DNA from: Gordonia phthalatica
GTDB taxonomy: Bacteria; Actinomycetota; Actinomycetes; Mycobacteriales; Mycobacteriaceae
Length of the DNA stretch: 64,000 nucleotides
Assembly: GCF_001305675.1 (NCBI RefSeq)
Contig: NZ_CP011853.1
Span: 2,790,001 to 2,854,000, forward strand
Direction of reading: 5' to 3'
The translations under genes were made by a program, and so were the position numbers. Below the pieces are notes generated by a model that saw nothing but the letters and a program-made list of their open reading frames with translations, was not told where the DNA came from and ran no database searches. Below, piece by piece: positions 26,554 through 36,098 of this stretch. Every line of letters starts with the position of its first letter. Position 1 is the first letter of the stretch.

Positions 26554-27910
26554 CGCCCGGATTCAGCAGACCCTGCGGGTCCAGCGCGGCCTTGATGGTC
26601 GACATCAGGTCCATCACGTCGTCGCCGACCTGATCGCGGAGCCAGCCCTTCTTCAACCGACCGACGCCGTGTTCACCGGTGATGGTGCCGCCGAGGGAGA
26701 TCGCCAGGTCCATGATTTGGCCGAAGGCACGGTTGGCGCGAGCGGTCTCGTCGACGTCGTTCGGGTCGTGCACGATCAGCGGGTGCGTGTTGCCGTCGCC
26801 GGCGTGCGCGATCACCGAGATCAGCACGTCGTTGTCCGCGGCGATCGCGGCGACGCCGTCGATCAGATCGGGCAGCGCGGGCAACGGGACACCCACGTCC
26901 TCGAGGAGCAGGGCGCCGAGCTTCTCGACGGCGGGGATCGCCATGCGGCGCGCGACCGTGAACGCCTCCGACTCCGCGGGGTCCGAGGTCGAGAACACCT
27001 CGTCGCCACCGCACTGCCGGAACGCCTCCTCGATCAGCGCGACCTCCGCCTCACCGGCCGGTCCGGGTGCGTCGGACTGGGCGACGAGCAGCGCCCCGGC
27101 CTCGCGGTTGAGCCCCATCTTGAGCATGTCCTCGACGGCGTTGATCGAGGCCGCGTCCATGAACTCGAGCATCGCGGGGCGGATCTGCGAGGTGACGGCC
27201 AGGACCGCTTCGCTGGCCGCGCGGACCGTCGGAAAGGAGCCGACCACCGTGCACGCGGCGGCCTGCGGCGGCAGCAGTCGGAGGGTCACCTCGGTGACGA
27301 TGCCGAGCAGCCCCTCGCTGCCGACGAACATCTTCGTCAGCGGCAGTCCCGCCGAGTCCTTGAGCTGCTTGCCACCGACCCGCATCGCACGGCCGTCCGC
27401 GAGCACCACCTCCAGTCCCAGCACGTAGTCGACGGTGACTCCGTACTTGACGCAGCAGAGTCCGCCAGCGTTGGTCGCGACGTTGCCGCCGATGCTGCAG
27501 ATCTCGAACGACGACGGGTCCGGCGGGTACCAGAGGCCCTTGTCTGCGGCCGCCTGCTTCACCTCGGCGTTCAGCATGCCCGGCTGGGCGACGGCCGTCC
27601 GGGTCGCGGTGTCGATCGTCAGCTGGCGCATCTTCTCGGTGGAGATCATCACGGCGCCGTCGACGGCGGTGGACCCGCCGGACAGACTCGTGCCCGCCCC
27701 GCGCGTGGTGATCGGCACGCCGGCCTCCGCGCACCAGCGGACCGCGGTCTGCACGTGCTCAGTGGTCATCGGCCGGACCAGCGCCAGCGGCGTGCCCGCA
27801 TCGGGATCGTTGGCGCGGTCGTAGCGGTACGCCCCGAGGATGTCGGGATCGACGATCACCATCCCCGCAGGCAGCGAGTCGATCAGCTGGGACAGTTCGG
27901 GAGTGCTCAT
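26540..27910 (-). CDS. FAD-binding 2-hydroxyacid dehydrogenase (GlcD/D-lactate type)
   Basis: 456 residues from ATG 27910. The FAD-binding PCMH region contains PITTRGAGTSLSGGS and CSIGGNVATNAGGLCCVKYG. The C-terminal FAD-oxidase domain ends with ISLGGTITGEHGVGRLKKGWL, containing the conserved EHGVG. These features place it in the GlcD/D-lactate dehydrogenase (cytochrome or flavin-linked) family. Glycolate, D-lactate or 2-hydroxyglutarate are possible substrates. No GlcE/GlcF partner is adjacent. Confidence 0.88.
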   Translation of the reverse strand: MSTPELSQLIDSLPAGMVIVDPDILGAYRYDRANDPDAGTPLALVRPMTTEHVQTAVRWCAEAGVPITTRGAGTSLSGGSTAVDGAVMISTEKMRQLTIDTATRTAVAQPGMLNAEVKQAAADKGLWYPPDPSSFEICSIGGNVATNAGGLCCVKYGVTVDYVLGLEVVLADGRAMRVGGKQLKDSAGLPLTKMFVGSEGLLGIVTEVTLRLLPPQAAACTVVGSFPTVRAASEAVLAVTSQIRPAMLEFMDAASINAVEDMLKMGLNREAGALLVAQSDAPGPAGEAEVALIEEAFRQCGGDEVFSTSDPAESEAFTVARRMAIPAVEKLGALLLEDVGVPLPALPDLIDGVAAIAADNDVLISVIAHAGDGNTHPLIVHDPNDVDETARANRAFGQIMDLAISLGGTITGEHGVGRLKKGWLRDQVGDDVMDLMSTIKAALDPQGLLNPGVMLG

Positions 27911-28056
27911 GGGACAACGATAGGCATCTCGTACCGCTCGCCGTCGGCCAACCGACCCTTGACCTCCGCGCGGCCCCGGCATAGCGTTCCGTTCACAACA
28001 ATTTTCCGTGACTCGTGGTTACGCATAATCTTGCGAGTTCGTCGACGGGAGTGCTC

Positions 28057-28887
28057 ATGAAGACCTTTTCGCGTGCCGGACTGACCTTCGACGTCGCCGA
28101 CTCCGGCGGCAGTCCCGAGAACGGGACCGTGATGCTCCTGCACGGTTTCCCCCAGACGTCGTACTCGTGGCGCCATGTCACGCCGCTGTTGAACGCCCGC
28201 GGCTACCGCACCATCGCGCCCGACCAGCGCGGCTACTCGCCGCAGGCCCGGCCACGCGGCCGCTTCGCCTATCGCATCGCCGAGCTGGTCGCCGACATCG
28301 AGTCGCTGATCATCCAGTCCGACGCCGGTCAGGTCCACCTGGTGGGCCACGACTGGGGCGCGCAGGTCGCATGGGTGCTGACCGCCACCCGGCCGGATCT
28401 CGTCAGCACGCTGACGACCGTGTCGGTGCCCCATCCGGCGGCGTTCGTCGCGTCGATGACGCAGAGCGACCAGCTGCGTCGCTCCTGGTACATGGCCGCG
28501 TTCCAGCCGCCGAAGCTCCCGGAACTGCTCATCGACCGCAAGCCCGAACTCCTCGACCGGATGCTCGCCGACACCGGCATGGACGCCGACATGATCGCCG
28601 ACACCCATCGTCTCGTCGTCGATTCCGGAGCGCTGACCGGCGGCCTCAACTGGTATCGCGCACTCCCCTTCGGCAAGCCCGGCAAGATCGGCAAGCGCAT
28701 CGTCGTTCCGACCACGCATGTCTGGAGCACCGGGGACACCGCCCTCGCGCGGCGCGGAGCGGAGCTGGCCGGGCGTCACGTCGACGCCGACTATCGGTTG
28801 GTCGTCCTCGAGGACGCCACCCACTGGATCCCCGAGCAGAATCCCGACCAACTGGCCGAGATCATCCTCGACCGGATCGAGAACTGA
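28057..28887 (+). CDS. Alpha/beta hydrolase, epoxide-hydrolase-like
   Basis: 276 residues from ATG 28057 with GGGAG five bases upstream. HGFPQTSYSW (about residue 28) gives the oxyanion hole, and the nucleophile is the Asp in GHDWGAQVAW (about 100). An acid lies in the cap-following region, and the catalytic His is in EDATHWIPEQNP (about 256). An aspartate nucleophile points to epoxide hydrolase or haloalkane dehalogenase chemistry rather than an esterase. Substrate unknown. The 146 bp upstream is shared with the divergent GlcD-like gene. Confidence 0.83.
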   Translation: MKTFSRAGLTFDVADSGGSPENGTVMLLHGFPQTSYSWRHVTPLLNARGYRTIAPDQRGYSPQARPRGRFAYRIAELVADIESLIIQSDAGQVHLVGHDWGAQVAWVLTATRPDLVSTLTTVSVPHPAAFVASMTQSDQLRRSWYMAAFQPPKLPELLIDRKPELLDRMLADTGMDADMIADTHRLVVDSGALTGGLNWYRALPFGKPGKIGKRIVVPTTHVWSTGDTALARRGAELAGRHVDADYRLVVLEDATHWIPEQNPDQLAEIILDRIEN

Positions 28888-28893
28888 GCGGCG

Positions 28894-29487
28894 TCAGCCG
28901 ACGGTGGCGATGACCAGGTCCTCGCCGCCGATCGGGCTGAGCCCGTCGTCGCGGTCGGCGAAGTACTTCGCGTGCAGGTCGGTCAAGGTCATCCCCCGCA
29001 CGTCGGCGAATCCAGCATCGCGCGCCAGTCCGACGGCGTCGTCCGGCGCCAGCAGACTCAGCCACGGATGGCCCGAGGCCTTCGCGCTTTCGGCCGCGCC
29101 CCGCAGGATCGGCTGAATCTCCGGCGGCGCCATTTCGATCGGGCGCGAGAAGCTGAACACGATCGACGATCCGGGTGCGAGCGATGCCGCGGCCCGCGGG
29201 GTGTCCGTGATGGCCGCACGGGTCAGGTACATGGTGACGCCGAGCAGGGAGATCGCCGTCGGCGCCGACGGGTCGAGGCCCGCCGCCACCGTTGCGTCGA
29301 GCCACGACTCGCCCGCCTCGAAGTCGACCGGAACCAACACCGGGGACGATCCGAACGTCGGCCCCAGTTCCGGGAGGCGCCCGCGCTTCCAGGCCTGCGT
29401 CTCCGGGGCGTCGACCTCGAAGACCGTCACCGCGCCCGTCTGCCGCTGCGCGGTGCGGACGGCGGTCGTATCGGGGCTGTCAGTCAT
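28894..29487 (-). pseudogene. SAM-dependent methyltransferase (TIGR00027/LCM-like) lacking its SAM-binding segment
   Basis: 197 residues, while this family is usually about 280. The C-terminal two thirds are well preserved (VTVFEVDAPETQAWKRGRL, VPVDFEAGESW, GVTMYLTRAAI, DLHAKYFADRDDGL). The first 13 residues (MTDSPDTTAVRTA) look like a normal family N terminus. The stretch between, which should contain the helix after TAVR-TAL and the GAGLDT SAM-binding loop, is absent. An in-frame internal deletion of roughly 80-90 codons is the simplest reading. The protein is probably inactive as a methyltransferase. Confidence 0.6.
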
Positions 29488-29694
29488 GGGCGTCCTTTCT
29501 CTCCAGTGCCTTCCATACTCTCCCCAACACGATCAAGAAGTATTTGAAGTCGCTTTCGCCCTGTGCTTGACTTCTCCCAGGTACGGTTCGCACCGTTCCG
29601 ACGTGGGGGAAGCCGCCGGACTTCTGCACAAAGTGACCACCGAGCGCATGCGCCGGGGCACTTCTCATCAACCGGCTCACTCTGGGGAGAGACA

Positions 29695-30390
29695 TTGAAA
29701 GCATTTCGTAGGGCACTGCTGGCCATCGGCGCGGCAGCGATCGCACTGAGCCCGGCCGCCGTCGCGACCGCCGCACCGGCCGCCACCGTCGGCGGAGGCA
29801 GCGGCATCGTCGTGAACAGCAAGTCGCTGTGCACCGTGACCACCGTCGGCCACGACCGCGGCGGCCGCCTCGTCGCACTGACCGCGGGACACTGCGGCAA
29901 CCTCGGCGACTCGATCCGCCTGGAGCGCAACCGCAGTGCGGGCGTCGTCGGCCGCATCGTCACCAAGAGCAAGACCTGGGACGTCGCCGTCGTGCAGCTC
30001 GACTCCAGCCGGGTCCGCGGTGTCCGCAGCGTCGGCAAGGCCCGCATCAACGGCGTCGGCACCTACCCGGCACCACTGAACGACGTGTGCAAGTCCGGTC
30101 GCACCACCGGCTTCAGCTGCGGCCCCACCCTGCTGCTCGACGGCCCGGTCGCGATCAACTACGTCTGCGCCGCACCCGGCGACTCGGGCGGCCCGATCAT
30201 CAAGAACGGTCGCGTCGTCGGCATGCTGAACGCGATCATGCGCGTCGCCGGCCCGGGTACGCCCGCCATCGAGTGCATCAGCCCGGCGTTCCCGGTGTAC
30301 AGCCCGATGGTCGCCACCAAGATGACGGACATCCTGAAGGTCCTGAAGTCGGCGCCGAACGCCGTCGGCTCGGGTTTCCGCACCCTGTAG
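29695..30390 (+). CDS. Secreted chymotrypsin-fold serine protease (S1 family)
   Basis: 231 residues from TTG 29695, which has GGGGAGAG upstream. A signal peptide (about residues 1-26, cleavage near ATA-AP) precedes the mature domain. The catalytic triad is visible: His66 in LTAGHCGN, Asp96 in TWDVAVVQLD and Ser164 in APGDSGGPI. Cysteines flank these sites as in alpha-lytic-type/streptogrisin-like enzymes. No pro-region of the usual size is present, so it may be made active directly or be a trypsin-like peptidase of the small actinobacterial type. A strong terminator follows. Confidence 0.88.
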   Translation: MKAFRRALLAIGAAAIALSPAAVATAAPAATVGGGSGIVVNSKSLCTVTTVGHDRGGRLVALTAGHCGNLGDSIRLERNRSAGVVGRIVTKSKTWDVAVVQLDSSRVRGVRSVGKARINGVGTYPAPLNDVCKSGRTTGFSCGPTLLLDGPVAINYVCAAPGDSGGPIIKNGRVVGMLNAIMRVAGPGTPAIECISPAFPVYSPMVATKMTDILKVLKSAPNAVGSGFRTL

Positions 30391-30407
30391 CACCGTCCAA
30401 AACGACG

Positions 30408-30442
30408 GAGGGCCCCGCGACCGACAAGGTCGTGGGGCCCTC
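30408..30442 (+). terminator. Terminator hairpin of the protease gene
   Basis: A 15-bp stem (30408-30422/30428-30442) with one G-T wobble and a five-base loop GACAA. There is no long T run. It lies 17 bp past the protease stop and ends just before the -10-like TACGGT (30447) of the next gene. Confidence 0.75.
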
Positions 30443-30459
30443 GCGCTACGGTCGTCACC

Positions 30460-31761
30460 ATGGCCGATCACAGCGATTACCGGATCGAACGATCGTCGAA
30501 GGCACGCCGCCGCAGGTACACCACCGAGGACGCCATCACCGACGCCGTCCCGTTCGGCTCGTGGCGCGAACTCGTCGACGGGGTCGAAGCCGTCACCTGG
30601 CCGCGCAACGATCACCGGCCCGACCTTCGCCTGGAGTTCTTCGTCGACCACCGCGACGACCCGTTGGAGATCTTCGTCCAGCCCGTCGGCGGTGACTTCC
30701 GGAAACGGGATCGTCGCGTGTCCTGGGCCGACGTCGCCGCCGATACCGTTCCGTCCGACTACTCACCGGCCGCCGTGGCTGCGTTGACTGCACTGATGGC
30801 GGTCCTCGGCGGCCCCGACGCAATCCGCCGGGACGGCACCCTCCCGCTGCACGACGCGGGTCCCGCACTATGGCCTGCACTCGACGCCGTCGACGAGGCG
30901 GGGGTGCGTGTCTGGTCCGGTGCGCGGCAGTCGTTCGGCTTCGTCTCGCTGGTCCGCGGCGCGACCATCGTGCACACGGTCGAGAACATCGGCGACGACG
31001 GCGTCCTCGTCTCCGCGGCGGTCCAGTTGAGTGGCAGGGCGACCGGCGGCCCCGTCCGAATCATCGGGTCCGGCGCCGTGTTCTTCGGCGAGAACGAGGG
31101 GCTGTACCTGTCTCGCTTGGATCGCGGCATCACTCCGCTGGAGAAGGCCCTGATCGAGAGCGAGCGCTGTCTGCACGTTCCCGCTGATCAGGCGCACACA
31201 GTGGAACGCGACCTGCCGTCGCACGCCTTCCGGCGCGGTCTCGACGTCGGTGAATACGGACCGATCGGCGAAAGGTCACCGGCTGCGGTCCTCGGCGTCG
31301 ATGTGAACGACGACGGCGCACTTCTGCGGTGGCGACTCCGCTACCGCGACGTGCACAGCACCTGGTTGCTGGAGCCGGACGCCACCGCAGACCCGAGCAC
31401 GATGCGCGATGCGAAGGCGGAAGAGGCGCTGTGGATCCGCGTGCGACCGCACCTGGAGTCGGTCGCCGGAGCGCTTCCATCGTGGCAAACCACCGTGCTC
31501 GGATTGATCAACTACGAGAGCAGTCGCGTCGGTGACGACCGACTCAGAATCCTGAACTCGATGCGCGCCCGCGCGAGCGGCCAGACCAAGGACCAGAGCC
31601 TGCGGAAGGTGCCGGTCGAGTTCCTCACGCTCGACGTCCCGATCACGAGCGAGGAGCTCGCGATGCTGCGGGACACCGTGCTCCCCCAGATCTCCGAGTC
31701 CGACGACGTCGAGGTCATCATCACCGGCGAGGAACCGCGACCGGCACTGCGGCTGGTGTGA
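30460..31761 (+). CDS. Hypothetical protein, unknown function
   Basis: 433 residues with no family I recognise. The N-terminal 35 residues are very basic (RSSKARRRRYTTED). The rest looks like a soluble alpha/beta protein with no membrane helix, signal peptide or known catalytic motif. ATG 30460 follows TACGGT by a few bases, so the gene may be leaderless. It is followed by an ADP-ribosylglycohydrolase gene. Confidence 0.6.
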   Translation: MADHSDYRIERSSKARRRRYTTEDAITDAVPFGSWRELVDGVEAVTWPRNDHRPDLRLEFFVDHRDDPLEIFVQPVGGDFRKRDRRVSWADVAADTVPSDYSPAAVAALTALMAVLGGPDAIRRDGTLPLHDAGPALWPALDAVDEAGVRVWSGARQSFGFVSLVRGATIVHTVENIGDDGVLVSAAVQLSGRATGGPVRIIGSGAVFFGENEGLYLSRLDRGITPLEKALIESERCLHVPADQAHTVERDLPSHAFRRGLDVGEYGPIGERSPAAVLGVDVNDDGALLRWRLRYRDVHSTWLLEPDATADPSTMRDAKAEEALWIRVRPHLESVAGALPSWQTTVLGLINYESSRVGDDRLRILNSMRARASGQTKDQSLRKVPVEFLTLDVPITSEELAMLRDTVLPQISESDDVEVIITGEEPRPALRLV

Positions 31762-31857
31762 TCGCTCATCGATAGGCGCCACCTCGGCGTTCGCCGGGAA
31801 TGTCGGACCTCTGCTCTAGTGTTGCGGCCATTCACCCCTTCGAGATCAGGAGGCTCC

Positions 31858-32835
31858 ATGACGGCGACTCTCTCCCCCGTTCAGCTCGACCGTGCCCGCG
31901 GCACCCTCGTCGGCGCAGCCGTCGGCGACGCCCTGGGCGTCCCCTACGAGTTCGGTCTGCGACTCGGCAGCACCGCCGTCCCCGAGATGCGTGGCGGCGG
32001 CCTCGGCGACTTCGCCCCCGGCGAGTGGAGCGACGACACGTCGATGCTCGCCGCCATCGCGCGCGCCGGCGCACAGCACCGCGAACTCCGATCGACGGCC
32101 GCCCTCGACACCGTCGCCGCCGGGTTCCTCGATTGGTATGGATCCAATCCGCCCGACATCGGCAATCAGACACGCGCCGTGCTCGGTGCCACCGCCCGCG
32201 CGGCACACGACCAGACTCCGCTGAGCGAGGTGATGACGACCGAGTCGATCGATGTGGCATCCAAGCGCAGGCATTCAGCCGGCAATGGCGCCTTGATGCG
32301 CACGGCGCCCGTCGCGCTGGCCCACCTCGATGATCGTTCGGCGCTCGCCGAGGCGGCGGGAGCGGTCGCCCGGCTCACGCATGCCGACGACGAAGCCGTC
32401 GAATCGTGCATCCTCTGGTGCGAGTCGATCCGCGTCGCCGTCCTGTCCGGTGGACTTCACCTCGACGCAGGCCTCGAGCTGCTGCCCGCCGATCGTCGCG
32501 GTTGGTGGCGCGACCGCCTGACCGAGGCGGTCGGTCAGGATCCGCGCACGTTCACCCCGAACGGCTACACCGTGACCGCGTGGCAGGCCGCCGCGTCGTC
32601 GGCCCACCACGCGCCGGGCGACGACCGCTATCGCGATGCGGTGTTCACCGCCGTGCGCATCGGCGACGACACCGACACCATCGCCGCGATCACCGGTGCG
32701 CTGATGGGTGCGGTGTGCGGGCTGTCGGGGATCGACGACGCGTGGCGGCAACGCGTCCACGGGTGGCCCGTCGTCGACGGCGCCGAGTGGACTGCGGCCG
32801 ATCTGATCGCGGCGGCCGACTCGGCGGTCGCATAG
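31858..32835 (+). CDS. ADP-ribosylglycohydrolase (DraG/ARH family)
   Basis: 325 residues from ATG 31858, with AGGAGG upstream. The N-terminal GAAVGDALGVPYEF and GEWSDDTSM (about residue 60) and the C-terminal GDDTDTIAAITGALMGA (about 270) are the metal-coordinating blocks of the ADP-ribosylglycohydrolase family, which removes ADP-ribose from proteins or small molecules using Mg2+. No ADP-ribosyltransferase is visible nearby; a macrodomain protein lies 15 kb downstream. The substrate is unknown. Confidence 0.88.
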   Translation: MTATLSPVQLDRARGTLVGAAVGDALGVPYEFGLRLGSTAVPEMRGGGLGDFAPGEWSDDTSMLAAIARAGAQHRELRSTAALDTVAAGFLDWYGSNPPDIGNQTRAVLGATARAAHDQTPLSEVMTTESIDVASKRRHSAGNGALMRTAPVALAHLDDRSALAEAAGAVARLTHADDEAVESCILWCESIRVAVLSGGLHLDAGLELLPADRRGWWRDRLTEAVGQDPRTFTPNGYTVTAWQAAASSAHHAPGDDRYRDAVFTAVRIGDDTDTIAAITGALMGAVCGLSGIDDAWRQRVHGWPVVDGAEWTAADLIAAADSAVA

Positions 32836-32887
32836 CAGGCTCCGCTAGTTTGGGGTGTCAGACGGATTGGTCGACGGGAGGAGGACC

Positions 32888-33625
32888 GTGCTCGGCAACC
32901 CTGGGCGGCCGCTCGTCGCCGGTCTGGATTCCGACGGCGTGGTCAGGCTTCGGTACGGCAGCCATCCGCCCGATCTGCGGACGTCCGCCCACGTTCCGGG
33001 ACACCTGCTGCTTCCCGGCGGCCTGCCGATCGAGCAGGATGTCGTCTGGGTGTTCCCGAGCCTGGCGGCCGCACCCGTCACCCCGTACGCGGTCCGCGAC
33101 CTCGCCCGGCAGTCGTGGGCGTTCAGTGTCGGCGCGGTCTTCCATCGCGCGTTCCGACGGCACGTGAATCACAACGAGCAGCCGATCCCGTGGACCGACG
33201 GCCTGCGACGAGCGGCGCAGGCCGCGGTCGACGAGTTGTACACGGTGCACGCGACCGACCTGCCGACCGTCGACGTGGTGGCCGGCCTCGAGACGCCGGT
33301 CGATCTGTTCGGAGCACCCAGCGAGGCCCTGCTGAACGCGGTGGCCTGGGCATTCGGTGCCGAGCACGCGCTCGCCGACGCATATCGGGACACCTACCGG
33401 CAGACCTCGACCGACATCGTCCGCTACCGATCGCGCGAGTCGCTGTTCGCGCAGGAGTGGTCTCTGATGCAGCACCGGCTCCCCGAACTGACGCGCCACT
33501 ACGTGGCGAGCGCCTACGACATCCTGCAGCTGTGGACCGGCGACGGATCGTCGTGGGCCGACGTGCGGCGCGCTCGCGCGCGCAGTCTCGGCGACGAGCT
33601 GTTCGGCCTGTTCCGCGCCCACTGA
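32888..33625 (+). CDS. Hypothetical protein, unknown function
   Basis: 245 residues from GTG 32888, with GGAGGAGG just upstream (a GTG at 32855 is in frame but precedes that site). I see no recognised domain. The protein is soluble and mainly helical after residue 80, with conserved-looking aromatic blocks (LARQSWAFSVGAVFHRAFRRH and SLMQHRLPELTRHYVASAYD). It lies 52 bp after the ADP-ribosylglycohydrolase gene on the same strand, so the two may be co-transcribed. Confidence 0.6.
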   Translation: MLGNPGRPLVAGLDSDGVVRLRYGSHPPDLRTSAHVPGHLLLPGGLPIEQDVVWVFPSLAAAPVTPYAVRDLARQSWAFSVGAVFHRAFRRHVNHNEQPIPWTDGLRRAAQAAVDELYTVHATDLPTVDVVAGLETPVDLFGAPSEALLNAVAWAFGAEHALADAYRDTYRQTSTDIVRYRSRESLFAQEWSLMQHRLPELTRHYVASAYDILQLWTGDGSSWADVRRARARSLGDELFGLFRAH

Positions 33626-33701
33626 CCCGCCAGCCTGCACAGCCGTCGACGTCCAGAATGTCCGACCGCGGTCGTATCATCCGTGCCATGAAGGAGTTCC
33701 G

Positions 33702-34100
33702 ATGACGAATCCGTTCAACAACCCGTTCGGCGCCCACGAACCCGACCGGACACCCAGCCCGCTGCCGGAGTGGCAGCCGATCCATCCCGCCCCGACCGCA
33801 GCACCTCGACCGATCTCGGTCGTGTCGAAGGTCTTCGGCTGGATCCTGCTCCTGTTCGGCGCGCTCATCACGATCGCCGCCCTGGTCGACTGGAGCAAAC
33901 CCGGGATGTCGATCGGCATGACCTTCTTCGGCCTCACCTTCGTACTGGTCGGCCAGACGATGATCTGGCGAACGCTGCCCTGGCGGATCGCCGGTCCCGT
34001 CGCCGGCGTGTTGATGGTGATCAGCCTGCTGATCGTCGGAGCCACCTCCGAACCGAGCGCCGATCACGCCGCGGCGCACCCGATCACGGTCATCGGCTGA
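33702..34100 (+). CDS. Small membrane protein, unknown function
   Basis: 132 residues with AAGGAG upstream of the ATG. A proline-rich cytoplasmic N terminus (about residues 1-40) is followed by three hydrophobic segments (VFGWILLLFGALITIAALV, MSIGMTFFGLTFVLVGQTM, GPVAGVLMVISLLIVGA). No known family. Confidence 0.6.
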   Translation: MTNPFNNPFGAHEPDRTPSPLPEWQPIHPAPTAAPRPISVVSKVFGWILLLFGALITIAALVDWSKPGMSIGMTFFGLTFVLVGQTMIWRTLPWRIAGPVAGVLMVISLLIVGATSEPSADHAAAHPITVIG

Positions 34101-34225
34101 CAGGTCCGCGACACCGTCACCGTACGTGTCATCCGGAGCCATTGTCCGACCCATGGAATACAGTCAATGAGCCCGACAGGCACGACCCCGACATCGCGCC
34201 GATTCCCTTCATCGAGGAGCGCCTC

Positions 34226-35073
34226 GTGACCGAGCCGACCACCGACGTCGTTCCGCTCTGGACCCTTGCGACCCGCCCGACATCGCTCCCCGAGTTCGCG
34301 ACCGACGGCATGACCGCGAGCCGGGTCGCCGAGCTGCGCAGCGCGCTGACGATGCTGAGCGACGCACCGCTGGTGACCCTCGAAGCGCATCCGTCGTCCG
34401 TCGTGCCGGAGCACCGGTCCGGCGGTGTCCACCTCGCGGCGGCCAGCCCGCTGGCCATGCACCTCGCGGATCTGGTGAAGAACACGTCGAAGTCGGCGTC
34501 GTCCGTCGCCGCGTCCGGCGAAACGCTTTACCGCATGGTGGTGCCGGCGAAGGTCGCGGCGTAGGCGATCGGCTCAAGCGCTGGCAGCAGGCCCTCAACG
34601 GCGTCGGTGACAAGGTGCAACTCGACGACCTGAATCGTCGCATCGCCGGCGTCACAGACACGTCCAGCGAGTTCTATGCGCACCTCGAGCTGGCACGTCT
34701 GGCCATCACGTTGCGCCGCCAGGTGATCCTGCTGCAGGCCGTGTCGCACGCGCAGGCCGACCCGGACAACCCGTTCGAGCGGTTCGTGCGTGAGTTGAAG
34801 GCCGACCAGGAGGATATCGATGCCCTCGCCGCCGACCTGACGGCGTTCCTGATGCGGCTGTCGTCGCTCCAGTTGGATCGCAGTCACGGTGTGCGCGACT
34901 TCGTCTTCGGCTCGTCCGAAGTCGACCGTCTCCTCGACGCGATCGCGCTCCTTCAGGGGCTCGGGAAGCTCGCTCTCCCCGAGGCTCGTCCGGCCGACAT
35001 CGAGATCGACATCACGCGTCACCTCGACGGGTCGGTCACCGTCTACCCCGCGCTCGAAGCCGTGACCGCCTGA
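34226..35073 (+). pseudogene. Probably one gene split by deletion/frameshift (two frames, 34226-34564 and 34567-35073)
   Basis: The first frame starts at GTG 34226 with GAGGAG six bases upstream and gives 112 residues ending TLYRMVVPAKVAA at TAG 34562-34564. The -1 frame then continues at once with DRLKRWQQALNGVGDKV and runs to 35073; it contains AHLELARLAITLRRQVILLQAV and other helical blocks. The only start in the second part is GTG 34615, without a good ribosome site. The two halves read like the beginning and end of one larger actinobacterial protein of unknown function whose middle (a hydrophobic glycine/alanine-rich stretch in my recollection of the family) has been lost. Two separate small genes remain possible. 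Confidence 0.5.
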
Positions 35074-35142
35074 CGGGCATCGTCCACTCCTCGACCGACG
35101 CACGCCGCGCCCGATGGTCTCGTCGCTGCTAACGTCGCCCGC

Positions 35143-36090
35143 ATGAGTCTCTTCCGCCGCCGCTCGACGCGCAGGTCCGGTCCTGCTCCCGCTGCCGCGG
35201 ACGCCCCCAGGGACACCGCGTTCCCGGCACTGACAGCAGGCGACGCCGACTGGATCCGAGCCACCGCGCAGCGGGTTCTCGCCGAGAACGGTGTCGAAGC
35301 CACACTCGAGGCCGACGGTGCGACCTTCACCGCGTCGGACGGCTACCGGATCACGCTCGACAACGCGTTCGCCACCTGTGCCTCCGCATCCCGCGACGAA
35401 TGGCTGACGATCCTGGAACGCCACTTCGGTCGGATGGCACGGACCACCACGCTGCCGGGCATCGACGATCTGACGATCGATCAGATCCGCAACCAGGTCC
35501 GCACGCGTCTGGTTCCCGACGATGCACTCACCGCGATGGGCATCGACATGGCCGCGTACGCCCGGCCGGTCGCCGACGATCTGGCTGCGGTTCTCTGCAT
35601 CGACTTCCCCGAGACCATCACCTACGTCTCCTCGCATTATGCGGAACGGTTCCCCGACCTGGACGAACTCTTCCGGTTCGGTCAGATGCACACCGACGCC
35701 GAGCCGATCGACAGTGTTCAGGACGTCGGCAACGGAGTCATCGCCGTCGCAGGCGATTCGGTGTTCACCGCGTCCAAGATCCTCAACCTCGACGGGCTGC
35801 TCACGCACCTGCGGATGGACGCACCCCGCGGCGTCATCGTCTCGGTTCCCGAACGGTCGACCATCTTCCTGCACCCGATCCGGGATCTGTCCGTCATCGA
35901 GACCATCGGGGTCATGGCCTCGGCCGGGGCCTCGTACTTCGAGGATGCCGCCTACTCGGTGTCACCGAACCTCTATCACTGGTATCGCGGCCGGCTGTCG
36001 TACATCGGCGGCCTCGACCACGAGACCGACAGCATCGCCATCCGCCCCACCGACGAGCTGACCGAGATCCTCAACGGTCTGGTCGGCTGA
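35143..36090 (+). CDS. Hypothetical protein with weak DUF1444 (YtpQ)-like C terminus
   Basis: 315 residues. The N terminus is basic and proline/alanine-rich. The region from about 210 (ASKILNLDGLLTHLRMDAPRGVIVSVPERSTIFLHPIRD) has the order of conserved elements of DUF1444 proteins such as Bacillus YtpQ, whose role is unknown. No catalytic residues are evident. It is followed after eight bases by the next gene, so the two are probably co-transcribed. Confidence 0.55.
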   Translation: MSLFRRRSTRRSGPAPAAADAPRDTAFPALTAGDADWIRATAQRVLAENGVEATLEADGATFTASDGYRITLDNAFATCASASRDEWLTILERHFGRMARTTTLPGIDDLTIDQIRNQVRTRLVPDDALTAMGIDMAAYARPVADDLAAVLCIDFPETITYVSSHYAERFPDLDELFRFGQMHTDAEPIDSVQDVGNGVIAVAGDSVFTASKILNLDGLLTHLRMDAPRGVIVSVPERSTIFLHPIRDLSVIETIGVMASAGASYFEDAAYSVSPNLYHWYRGRLSYIGGLDHETDSIAIRPTDELTEILNGLVG

Positions 36091-36098
36091 TCGCGACG

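Noticed and set aside
34540..34570. Programmed -1 ribosomal frameshift joining the two halves
   Set aside because: There is no X-XXY-YYZ slippery heptamer or clear downstream pseudoknot at the junction; a mutation or deletion is simpler.
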